NCBI RefSeq assembly: GCF_014529625.1
Contig: NZ_CP076039.1
Span: 1,798,001-1,862,000, forward strand
DNA: 64,000 bases
Origin: Candidatus Pelagisphaera phototrophica
Lineage (GTDB): Bacteria; Verrucomicrobiota; Verrucomicrobiia; Opitutales; Opitutaceae
Direction of reading: 5' to 3'
The first letter of the stretch is position 1, and each line of letters opens with the position of its first letter. Both the position numbers and the translations under genes were made by a program. Below, in pieces: positions 56,844 through 63,787 of the stretch. The notes under the pieces are model-generated. The model did no database searches, was not told where the DNA came from, and saw nothing but the letters and a program-made list of their open reading frames with translations.

Positions 56844-57810
56844 AGAGCATATTGTCGCGCCCGACTACAATCGGACCAGAATAGATTTCGGCCATACCAC
56901 GGACAAAATTATTCTCCTGTGCTTCCAGAGGCTTGATCGAAGGAACGAGGTGCGTGAGGACGAGCTTTTTCGCATTCACCGCCTTGGCCACTTCAGCGAC
57001 CTCCAGGGTGGGTGTATGATGCGACATCAGGTCTTCCACCATAGCGCCGGTTCGTGGACGGTTTCTTATGAGCATAGGTAAAGTCCGATTCAATATCGTA
57101 ACGTTCATGGCTTCGTGTATCAACAGGTCACATCCCTGCGCCGCATCGATCAAGCTGTCTGACTTCTTCGTATCGCCAGAAACGACGACGGATTTTCCCT
57201 CGTAATCGAAGCGATAGCCGACAGCCGGAACAATCGGCTCATGGTCGACGTTGAACATCGTTATTTTGAGGCCATCCTCATCAAAGATCACCCCTGGTTC
57301 AAACTCCCGGACCTCACATTGCATGGCCTGTTCCGACCAGTGTTCCCCGTGATGGTCGATTCGGTACTTCTCATCAATAGCTACGGATGCAACGATCTTG
57401 TTGACGACATCCTTCGTGCCTTTGGGTCCCAGAACTATCTGCGGCTGATCGGGGTTAGCCCCTCCACGTCGAAACATCATCCAGTCCAGATCAGCGGTGT
57501 GGTCGAGGTGGAAGTGCGTATACAATACATAATCCACGGTCTGATAGCCGTTCTCCGTCAGACGTGCGGTGCTCCCGGGGCCTGTATCAACCATGAATGT
57601 TTTGCCACCTGCTATGATAAGCGTTGCCGCCTTCGCGCGTTCCGGATTAGGAATGGGGATGCCGGTCCCCAGCAGCAGAGCGTGAAGGCCAGTGTTGGGA
57701 ATCTTCGATCTGGATTGCCCAGGTCCCCGGAGTTGAGCCTCGGTCGGCGTTAAAGTAAGAAATGCAAGGGTCAGTGCGAGTATTAGATAGCCCGTTGTTG
57801 AGTATGTCAT
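56830..57810 (-). CDS. Secreted metallo-beta-lactamase-fold hydrolase
   Basis: The 326-residue protein has a signal peptide (MTYSTTGYLILALTLAFLTL, cut near EAQ) and an MBL fold of the ribonuclease Z/arylsulfatase-like type: FMVDTGPGSTARL, the zinc motif YTHFHLDHTADLDWM near residue 100, VVVSGDTKKSDSLI and the late LVLTHLVPS. The signal peptide argues against tRNA processing and for hydrolysis of a periplasmic ester or sulfate. The ATG lies 11 bp from repeat R7. The 3' end overlaps the integrase remnant by 14 bp, so the gene arrived after, or together with, the loss of the integrase. Confidence 0.85.
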   Translation of the reverse strand: MTYSTTGYLILALTLAFLTLTPTEAQLRGPGQSRSKIPNTGLHALLLGTGIPIPNPERAKAATLIIAGGKTFMVDTGPGSTARLTENGYQTVDYVLYTHFHLDHTADLDWMMFRRGGANPDQPQIVLGPKGTKDVVNKIVASVAIDEKYRIDHHGEHWSEQAMQCEVREFEPGVIFDEDGLKITMFNVDHEPIVPAVGYRFDYEGKSVVVSGDTKKSDSLIDAAQGCDLLIHEAMNVTILNRTLPMLIRNRPRTGAMVEDLMSHHTPTLEVAEVAKAVNAKKLVLTHLVPSIKPLEAQENNFVRGMAEIYSGPIVVGRDNMLFTVE

Positions 57811-57821
57811 TGTATCTTTCT

Positions 57822-57863
57822 GTTGATAGGAAATTCAATTGTTCCGATTTGATTCGGAGGGGA
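57822..57863 (+). repeat. 42-bp island repeat, copy R7
   Basis: A consensus copy, followed by a diverged version of the R4/R6 tail (57864-57908, GGGTCAGAAGTTGGTTTTGC) that ends where the neighbouring transferase gene ends. It forms the 5' leader of the hydrolase gene on the minus strand. Confidence 0.9.
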
Positions 57864-57892
57864 GGGTCAGAAGTTGGTTTTGCGTTACCAAG

Positions 57893-58693
57893 TTATAAAC
57901 TCCGTGCAAGCCTCAAAATCCGCGCAACCCTTAAAATCCGCGCAAATCTAACCGGTTTAAGATTGTCGTTAAGTTCGCGTTGGGTGATGAGGCCTAATCG
58001 GTGCACGGCCATAAGCCTGCTATTCCAGTTGTGGATGGTGTCTCTGGGTCTGATGAACGCCTTGAAAAGAGCAAAAGAACTACGGAAAGACTCATTGAAA
58101 TCGTAGGTGCAATGAACCAACTCCTTCGGAAAACAGGTCCAACTGATAGGTGCGTCTGAGTTGTGTTTGAGCGATTGCAGGTGAAGACGAGTATTCCATC
58201 CGAGGATGGCTGATTCATAAAGCCCTAATTTTTGGTTGACCATTTGTTGGTCCCAGCAATCCGGCAAGAACTCATCGCGAATTGATTGCAAGAATGCAAG
58301 TGTCCTGTCATTGCAATGGATGAGGATTAGCCCGATATTGACTTCCTGCCCGTTGTGATTGTCGGCAAACACGAAATCATATTTTTTGTCTAGTGAGCTC
58401 ACGAGGTTTTGGAAGGTCGTGAGGTTGTTTTTGTTTATGCTCCAAGTGCAATCTGAGAAAATAATGCTTTTACCCAGGTTCGATTGGATTGCGCTGATGA
58501 CAAGGCCAATTTTTATTGGGACACCTTTAAAGTGGTGTCCTTGCTTTTCATTTAGGTTAAATTTTTCGATGGGTATGGGGTAAACGTGAAAGTCATTCGA
58601 TAGGCTTGTTGCTAACGTTTGGTGCCAAAATGCATAGTCGGGCGTATAAAAATAGAACCAAGTAAGCCTGTCTTCACTAGCGAAATTGCCCAT
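57893..58693 (-). CDS. Nucleotide-diphospho-sugar transferase-like protein
   Basis: The 266-residue protein resembles the PF03407-type nucleotide-sugar transferases: SIIFSDCTWSINKNNL and DFVFADNHNGQEVNIGLILI suggest the Asp-x-Asp-type region. RTLAFLQSIRDEFLPDCWDQQMVNQKL matches the conserved DQ-x2-N motif. No signal peptide is seen. Acceptor unknown; the setting suggests a surface glycan. The C-terminus is built from an 18-bp tandem repeat (FARILR/VARILR). A GGAG ribosome site precedes the ATG, and repeat R8 lies 18 bp upstream. Confidence 0.7.
   Translation of the reverse strand: MGNFASEDRLTWFYFYTPDYAFWHQTLATSLSNDFHVYPIPIEKFNLNEKQGHHFKGVPIKIGLVISAIQSNLGKSIIFSDCTWSINKNNLTTFQNLVSSLDKKYDFVFADNHNGQEVNIGLILIHCNDRTLAFLQSIRDEFLPDCWDQQMVNQKLGLYESAILGWNTRLHLQSLKHNSDAPISWTCFPKELVHCTYDFNESFRSSFALFKAFIRPRDTIHNWNSRLMAVHRLGLITQRELNDNLKPVRFARILRVARILRLARSL
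57901..57954 (+). repeat. 18-bp tandem repeat, three units
   Basis: Units TCCGTGCAAGCCTCAAAA, TCCGCGCAACCCTTAAAA and the diverged TCCGCGCAAATCTAACCG run from 57901 to 57954. On the minus strand they encode the hexapeptide repeat ending the transferase. They start within the tail that follows R7. Confidence 0.75.
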
Positions 58694-58711
58694 GTGGGAG
58701 CTCCTTTAATT

Positions 58712-58752
58712 GTTGATAGGAAATTCAATTGTTCCGATTTGATTCGGAGGGA
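58712..58752 (+). repeat. 42-bp island repeat, copy R8 (41 bp)
   Basis: Identical to the consensus except for one G fewer in the final G run. There is no tail; the FG-GAP fragment starts at the next base. Confidence 0.88.
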
Positions 58753-58893
58753 CCAGGATCTTTTCGCAAACGTGTCTTTCTGGACCAAGTCGCACGTGTC
58801 TCGAATGTTCGAGCCGCAGACTTTAACAACGACGAATGCCTAAACCTTTTAGTCATAAAATATGGATACAAACAGGAGGAATTCGATGGATGA
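58753..58893 (+). pseudogene. FG-GAP/VCBS repeat protein fragment
   Basis: A 46-codon frame with no start reads KRVFLDQVARVSNVRAADFN and then NDECLNLLVIKYGYKQEEF. It closely follows the FG-GAP/VCBS pattern of exported propeller proteins (ARV-x-NVRAADFNxDxxLxLxV). It begins exactly at the edge of R8 and stops at TGA 58891. It is the internal piece of a much larger gene and sits on the plus strand, unlike its neighbours. Confidence 0.6.
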
Positions 58894-58970
58894 AGCAAAT
58901 CGCTCCCTGGAAGGTTGAGAGCAAAACGCTCTTCCGTCTTTCCGGTGCCATGAATCTATGTCGACGGATT

Positions 58971-59336
58971 TTAATCAAGACGGACATTTAGATTAGGATT
59001 CAACTCAAGATCAAGAATCCGCAATTGAGCTATCGCCTCGGAACGACTCAACAGATCTTCATAAGAAAAAGACGACAAGGCAATTGCATGCACACGCGCC
59101 GACACTTCTTCCATACCCAAAACCCTATTCTGCAGTTGGCTCTGCATTTCGGAAATCTCCTCGACCAACATCGAGCGAAGTCCCATCGGCAACCAACTTT
59201 CGCCCAACAAAGATTCCAATATCGTTTGCATGCGCTTAATGGCCGTATCCTGATCGACATTTGAAACAACCCCATCCACGAGCCAGTGTGGGAGCTCCAC
59301 ATATCCCGTTTCCCCATCTACCTGTGAATACTTCAT
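58971..59336 (-). CDS. Hypothetical protein (121 aa)
   Basis: The soluble, acidic 121-residue product runs from MKYSQVDGETGYVELPHWLV to LELNPNLNVRLD and is mostly helical (AIKRMQTILESLLGESWLPMG, LVEEISEMQSQLQNRVLGME). I do not recognise it. It has protein-like composition and is preferred to the plus-strand frame across the same bases. It lies between repeats R8 and R9, with no repeat directly at its start. Confidence 0.55.
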   Translation of the reverse strand: MKYSQVDGETGYVELPHWLVDGVVSNVDQDTAIKRMQTILESLLGESWLPMGLRSMLVEEISEMQSQLQNRVLGMEEVSARVHAIALSSFSYEDLLSRSEAIAQLRILDLELNPNLNVRLD

Positions 59337-59531
59337 AATCTACAAAACTCCCATTTCACTCCGACTACTTTTAGCAAACGATTTTCACTGAAAAACGAAT
59401 TCCGAAATTTCAACGATCATCTTATTGCAACTAAATCAAAACACCCGCTTTTGATTATGCACTCCCGCAATTGCAACGATTTCGCAACGCTCTGATCAGC
59501 CCAATTTCAAGCTAATGAAATCAATCTGCTT

Positions 59532-59573
59532 GTTGATAGGAAACTCAATTGTTTCTATTTGATACGGAGGGGG
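59532..59573 (+). repeat. 42-bp island repeat, copy R9 (diverged)
   Basis: This copy has several changes (AAACTC, TTTCTA, GATACGG) but keeps the start GTTGATAGGAAA and the GGAGGGGG end. It is followed by a diverged tail (CTAAAAGTTGGTTTTGCACT). It is the last copy, and it marks the right limit of the repeat-punctuated region. Confidence 0.8.
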
Positions 59574-59907
59574 CTAAAAGTTGGTTTTGCACTACCAATT
59601 TAGATCCCGCGATTGCCCCACCTAGAAACCTTGGTCGGGGGCGACGCTTTGCTAATAAAGTGCGAAAGTATCGGTTGTTAATGCTGCTGTAACTTTAGCC
59701 TAGGGATTGTCACTGGAATGTAACTCCGGCGGCTTTACAACCGAGTTCGGTTAACTGAGATTGAAAACGTTTTTCACTCAGTAAGAGCGGGATGGCAATG
59801 CGTATAGAAGTACCGAATCTTGAATACAAATATCCCCGTTCGAGTGCGGATAGGGAGCGAAGCAGCTGTCTCGTCCGATCGAGTTCTTGACGAATCGCAA
59901 GCGAAGT
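59574..59907 (+). other. Leader region of the glycolipid operon
   Basis: The first 45 bp are the R9 tail. No gene is supported; a minus-strand frame at 59710-59994 is a shadow. Four TGTnA-type heptamers occur: TTGTTAA 59675, CTGTAAC 59687, TTGTCAC 59707 and ATGTAAC 59718. The last two have the 7-4-7 spacing of a PhoB box but an imperfect sequence. Confidence 0.35.
59707..59724 (+). promoter_or_regulatory. Weak candidate Pho box
   Basis: TTGTCAC-TGGA-ATGTAAC has the two 7-base half sites 11 bp apart that PhoB binds (consensus CTGTCAY), with about 10 of 14 half-site bases fitting. It lies about 190 bp before the first glycosyltransferase gene. The match could be chance. Confidence 0.3.
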
Positions 59908-61209
59908 ATGAAAGTCGTCATCGCTACCTACGGATCTACAGGAGATATCTTCCCTTTGATCCGCCTCGGAGTAGCTCTCAAGGAATCGCGACATAAAGTG
60001 TCATTCGCGACGAGCAAGGCCTTCCGCAAAGACGTGGAGAGTGCGGGATTGTTTTATCGTCAGTTGCCGCCGCATTGGGAACGCCGCGAACTGATGCGGT
60101 GTATGGCGCATATACAGAAATTTCGCTCTCCGGTTCGGCAGTTGCGAGAGCTCTATCGATTAGCCCTTCCGTGTTTCGACGACATTATCGATGGACTGGA
60201 TGAAGCCTTAGAAGATGCGGATTGCTTGATTTCGTCGTATCTCTTTCCGGTAGGGAAGTCGATCGCGGACCGGAAGGGCATTCCTTCTGTTAGCTATGCC
60301 TTCGCTCACAATACCATCCCCTCAGGGAGCTATCCGCCGCACGGCACTCCTCGCATGAAAGCACTGCCTCCGTGGATACGCTGTCGCTGGAACCGTTTTG
60401 CATGGCTACTAGGCAATGTGGTAGTCGATCGAGCCATCAATCGTACGATTTCGGGCATACTCGAACGGAAAGGCCTGCCGCGCGTTCGCAATTTCTTCTC
60501 GAAGCCTTCGGATCTCGTTCTCGTTGGCGTATCCTCTAGTTTGATGCGTCCGGAGATCGACTTGGATCCTAGGTTCCAGTTTACGGGCTATTGTCGCTGG
60601 CAAGCGCCAGAGTGCGAAGCAAGCGAAAGACATCTGCGGGATTTCAAAGGCGACGAAGGATTACCGGTACTGACCTTCGGCAGCATGGCTTACGACGACC
60701 CCAAGAGGTGGTTAGATCGGCTCATTGGGAACTGGCCATCGGATCGAAAAATTATCCTACAGCCAGGCTGGTCGGGCTTCTCGGTTCCGGAAGGGGCGGA
60801 CCACATTCTCGAGCTGGGCCCCATGTCGCACGATCAGCTGTTTCGTCACGCTTCTGTCGTCATTCACCATGGGGGAGCGGGGACCACTGCATCGGCCTTG
60901 TACGCGGGCAAGCCTCAAATCATCGTGCCGCACGTTGGGGATCAGAGCTTTTTCGCGTCTGAGGTAGAGCGACTGGGCTGCGGAATTAGGCTTGGCAAGA
61001 AGCGATGGCCCGAGCGCTTGGGGGACAAGGTCGAGGAAATTGAGAAAAACCAAGTCTATCGGTCCAAAGCGATCGAGAATCGGGCTTTGCTTGAAGAGGA
61101 AAACGGACCGCAGTCGGCGGTCGAACGGATCGAGTCGTTCGCCGCGGCAAGTCGATGCAGCGAAGGCGAGCCTTTACCGTCGAATTTGGTTTGGGAGATG
61201 AGCACATGA
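59908..61209 (+). CDS. UGT-type (MurG/GT28-like) glycosyltransferase
   Basis: The 433-residue GT-B enzyme opens MKVVIATYGSTGDIFPLIRL (G-x-TGDxxP motif) and has the nucleotide-sugar block LTFGSMAYDDPK and the donor-binding signature VVIHHGGAGTTASALYAGKPQIIVP near residue 320. Related enzymes glycosylate sterols, flavonoids or diacylglycerol. Beside a PlcP-like enzyme, a diacylglycerol acceptor is plausible. ATG 59908 is chosen over the upstream in-frame start at 59887. The stop overlaps the next ATG (ATGA). Confidence 0.85.
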   Translation: MKVVIATYGSTGDIFPLIRLGVALKESRHKVSFATSKAFRKDVESAGLFYRQLPPHWERRELMRCMAHIQKFRSPVRQLRELYRLALPCFDDIIDGLDEALEDADCLISSYLFPVGKSIADRKGIPSVSYAFAHNTIPSGSYPPHGTPRMKALPPWIRCRWNRFAWLLGNVVVDRAINRTISGILERKGLPRVRNFFSKPSDLVLVGVSSSLMRPEIDLDPRFQFTGYCRWQAPECEASERHLRDFKGDEGLPVLTFGSMAYDDPKRWLDRLIGNWPSDRKIILQPGWSGFSVPEGADHILELGPMSHDQLFRHASVVIHHGGAGTTASALYAGKPQIIVPHVGDQSFFASEVERLGCGIRLGKKRWPERLGDKVEEIEKNQVYRSKAIENRALLEEENGPQSAVERIESFAAASRCSEGEPLPSNLVWEMST

Positions 61210-62462
61210 AATTAGAGATCGTCACTGAAACCTTTCCACCGGAAGTGAATGGAGTCGCTATGACGCTCGAGCGAATCGCTTCGGGCATGCTCGATCGAGG
61301 GCACGACGTAGGGATCGTTCGCCCGAGGCAGGGCGGTAACGATCGAAGCGGCTATGTGGAAGGCTTGCGTCACTCGGTTTCTCGCGGCTTTCCAATTCCT
61401 GGATACGCGGGCTTGCGGTTCGGCTTGCCTTCACGGAAACGTTTTATGCGCGATTGGGGAGAGTATCGGCCGGATTTAATTCATGTCGCTACGGAAGGGC
61501 CGCTCGGATGGAGTGCGATCCAGGCAGCTCGAACCCTGGGTATCCCGGTGGTCTCTTCCTATCATACGAAGTTCTCGTCCTACAGTGACCACTACAATAT
61601 CGGTTTTCTGCGTCGTCAGATTGGGCACTACTTGCGTTTCGTGCACAATCGCACCCAAGCGACTCTCGCTCCTTCGTCGGACTCCATGAAGGAGCTGTAT
61701 AACGAAGGCTATCGGAATCTCTATTTGCTCGAGCGTGGCGTGGATACAAAATTGTTTTCACCTATGAAGCGCGATGAATCTTTGCGATCGGAATGGAAAT
61801 GCAAGGCCACGGATACGGTTGCCTTGTATGTCGGAAGGGTAGCGAAGGAAAAGAACTTGGATTTGCTCATTGAGAGCTACAAGCAAATGAAGGCGATATC
61901 GCCTAGTACGCGGCTGGTCGTGGTAGGCGACGGACCTGAACGGAGCAAGCTTCAACGCGTTTGCCCCGAAATTGAGTTCGCAGGAACACGTCGAGGTGAA
62001 GATCTAGCTCGACACTATGCGTCGGCAGACGTTTTTCTATTTTCCAGCTTAACCGAGACTTTCGGCAATGTGGCGATCGAAGCTATGTCGAGCGGATTGT
62101 ATGTGTTGGCATATGATTACGCAGCGGCAAGTCGTTTCGTGCAGTCGGGCACGAGTGGACGTACTGTAGGTTTCGGCGATCGGATGGAGTTTCTGAAAGC
62201 GGCCCGAGAGATCGCGAGTAATCGCGGCGATTGGGACGAAATACGAGCAGCGGCTCGCGCAAGCGTACTTGGCTATTCGTGGAATTCGATTGTGGAGCAA
62301 TACGAACAACTGCTCGATCAGATAGTTGCCAAGCGAAACGGAGTTCCCGCTCCCTCTAAGAAAACGAGACCATCATTGCTCAATCCTGTTCGCGGTAGAC
62401 CGAAGTCTGCCCCTGCGAAAACGCTAGCATCCGTACCCAAGGGCGAAACGCTCCCAATGTAA
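61206..62462 (+). CDS. GT4-family glycosyltransferase
   Basis: The 418-residue GT-B enzyme has the N-terminal EIVTETFPPEVNGVAMTLERIASGM, SSYHTKFSSYSDHYN, ERGVDTKLFSPM, VALYVGRVAKEKNLDLLI and the E-x7-E signature SSLTETFGNVAIEAMSSGL, typical of GT4 enzymes such as SqdX, MgtA and Agt that build sulfolipid or glycosyl-diacylglycerol. The proline/lysine-rich C-terminal tail is variable. It overlaps the previous gene by 4 bp. Confidence 0.85.
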   Translation: MKLEIVTETFPPEVNGVAMTLERIASGMLDRGHDVGIVRPRQGGNDRSGYVEGLRHSVSRGFPIPGYAGLRFGLPSRKRFMRDWGEYRPDLIHVATEGPLGWSAIQAARTLGIPVVSSYHTKFSSYSDHYNIGFLRRQIGHYLRFVHNRTQATLAPSSDSMKELYNEGYRNLYLLERGVDTKLFSPMKRDESLRSEWKCKATDTVALYVGRVAKEKNLDLLIESYKQMKAISPSTRLVVVGDGPERSKLQRVCPEIEFAGTRRGEDLARHYASADVFLFSSLTETFGNVAIEAMSSGLYVLAYDYAAASRFVQSGTSGRTVGFGDRMEFLKAAREIASNRGDWDEIRAAARASVLGYSWNSIVEQYEQLLDQIVAKRNGVPAPSKKTRPSLLNPVRGRPKSAPAKTLASVPKGETLPM

Positions 62463-62510
62463 AAAAGTAGTCCTAATACCGCTAAGAATTTCCTCCCAAT
62501 TCTTCACGCC

Positions 62511-63389
62511 ATGAAAAAAGTCACCTTGCCATTCAAAACTATCATCCTGTCGGACATCCACCTCGGCAGTCCCTATTGCCAGATCGAAAAGGTCAATAAG
62601 TTCCTCAAGCACTCTAGCGCTCGAAAGATCATCTTAAACGGCGACATTATCGATGGCTGGTCCCTGAAGCGGCAGGGAGGGTGGAAGCCGGACTACATGA
62701 AGTTCATTCGCATCCTACTTAAGCGGATCGAGCAAAAGGGCGTGGAAGTCATTTATGCGAGGGGTAACCATGACGATATCCTCGAGTGTTTCATTCCGGT
62801 TACTTTTGGCGGGCTTCGTGTAGTGGAGGAGCATATACACCAAGGTCGGAAGGGTAAGTATCTGGTGATTCACGGAGACATATTCGACTCGGTTACCCAG
62901 AACACTAAATGGATATCCGTGCTCGGCGACGTGGGATATCAGTTGCTTATGGCGATGAATCGCCTCTACAATCGATACCGCTCATGGCGAGGCAAAGAGT
63001 ACTACTCGCTAAGCAAGAAGATTAAATCGAAGGTCAAGCAAGCGGTTAGCTTTATTAGCGACTTCGAAACGGAAGTCGAGAAGCTAGCTAGAAAGCGGGG
63101 GTGCCACGGGGTTATGTGTGGTCATATTCATACGCCTGATAACAAGATGATCGGTGATATCCACTATTTGAATTCTGGAGATTGGGTGGAGTCGAACACA
63201 GCCTTGGTCGAGCACTTTGATGGTAGTTTCGAGATTCTAGAATACGACGAATTCTGCCGTCGCTTGGAAGCCCAAGAGAAGGAAATTAAGAAGAACAAGG
63301 TATCCAGCAGGACGTATTCTCCGACTCGCGAAACCGCAACCGACTGGGACATGGCCGATTTCGAAATCGTCGTGGACGAAGAATTGTAG
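62511..63389 (+). CDS. PlcP/LpxH-like metallophosphoesterase
   Basis: The 292-residue phosphoesterase has the calcineurin-type motifs ILSDIHLGSP, LNGDIIDGW, YARGNHDD, YLVIHGDIFDSVTQN and VMCGHIHTP. The GDWVESNTALVEHFDG ending and overall layout recall PlcP, the phospholipase C that degrades phosphatidylcholine and phosphatidylethanolamine during phosphorus shortage, as well as UDP-2,3-diacylglucosamine hydrolases. Two glycosyltransferases directly upstream favour the PlcP reading, because the diacylglycerol it releases can be glycosylated. An LpxH-type role remains possible. Confidence 0.82.
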   Translation: MKKVTLPFKTIILSDIHLGSPYCQIEKVNKFLKHSSARKIILNGDIIDGWSLKRQGGWKPDYMKFIRILLKRIEQKGVEVIYARGNHDDILECFIPVTFGGLRVVEEHIHQGRKGKYLVIHGDIFDSVTQNTKWISVLGDVGYQLLMAMNRLYNRYRSWRGKEYYSLSKKIKSKVKQAVSFISDFETEVEKLARKRGCHGVMCGHIHTPDNKMIGDIHYLNSGDWVESNTALVEHFDGSFEILEYDEFCRRLEAQEKEIKKNKVSSRTYSPTRETATDWDMADFEIVVDEEL

Positions 63390-63401
63390 CGGCTAACAGG
63401 T

Positions 63402-63426
63402 AGGGCTGGCGACGAATCGCAGCCCT
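63402..63426 (+). terminator. Possible terminator hairpin after the PlcP-like gene
   Basis: A 7-bp stem AGGGCTG (63402-63408) and CAGCCCT (63420-63426) with an 11-base loop lies 13 bp beyond the stop. No T-run follows, so the call is weak. Confidence 0.35.
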
Positions 63427-63630
63427 GCCATCACCATCTTGAGACAAGGTGCGCTTCCCTTGAATTCGAAAAGCGGTACTAGCCCTATCAAAGAGTTCTT
63501 CCATGCCAGATTGCGTAATCTTGAACTAGGGTGAGACCTCGATGGCGTAGTAGCTCAGATTGTATAAGCTATGGGATTGGATTATTGACGCGAGGACGCG
63601 GGAGGCTACAGGCAAAGAGTGTCGGAAAAA

Positions 63631-63774
63631 ATGTCCCATGATCAAATCATCGAAGCCGAAGAATTAGCCGCTTCCTGGATTTACAAAATAAAAAACAAGA
63701 ATGACCCTAGTTATAACCTCTTTAATCGACTGTGCGATTCTTCCGCATCGGAAGAGACCACACCGAAACCATAA
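63631..63774 (+). CDS. Short hypothetical ORF (47 aa)
   Basis: An ATG frame reads MSHDQIIEAEELAASWIYKI and ends at TAA. The opening resembles the N-terminal helix of FecR-type anti-sigma regulators (EEAAxW), but nothing of the rest is present. It may be a remnant or a small protein; it lies just ahead of the exported oxidoreductase. Confidence 0.35.
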   Translation: MSHDQIIEAEELAASWIYKIKNKNDPSYNLFNRLCDSSASEETTPKP

Positions 63775-63787
63775 TCAAAGGAATTAC

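Noticed and set aside
52924..59573. The 42-bp repeats as integron attC sites
   Set aside because: Neither end matches the RYYYAAC / GTTRRRY core pair, no long imperfect hairpin spans unit plus tail, and no integron integrase is in the window.
52924..59573. The 42-bp repeats as a CRISPR array
   Set aside because: Spacing ranges from zero to more than 1.5 kb, the intervals hold whole genes, and no cas gene is present.
59710..59994. Minus-strand ORF in front of the glycosyltransferase operon
   Set aside because: It overlaps the conserved start of the plus-strand glycosyltransferase and has no motif.
63541..63610. tRNA-like text containing TAGCTCAG and TATAAGCTA
   Set aside because: It resembles a D-arm, but no acceptor stem, anticodon arm or T-arm can be paired around it.
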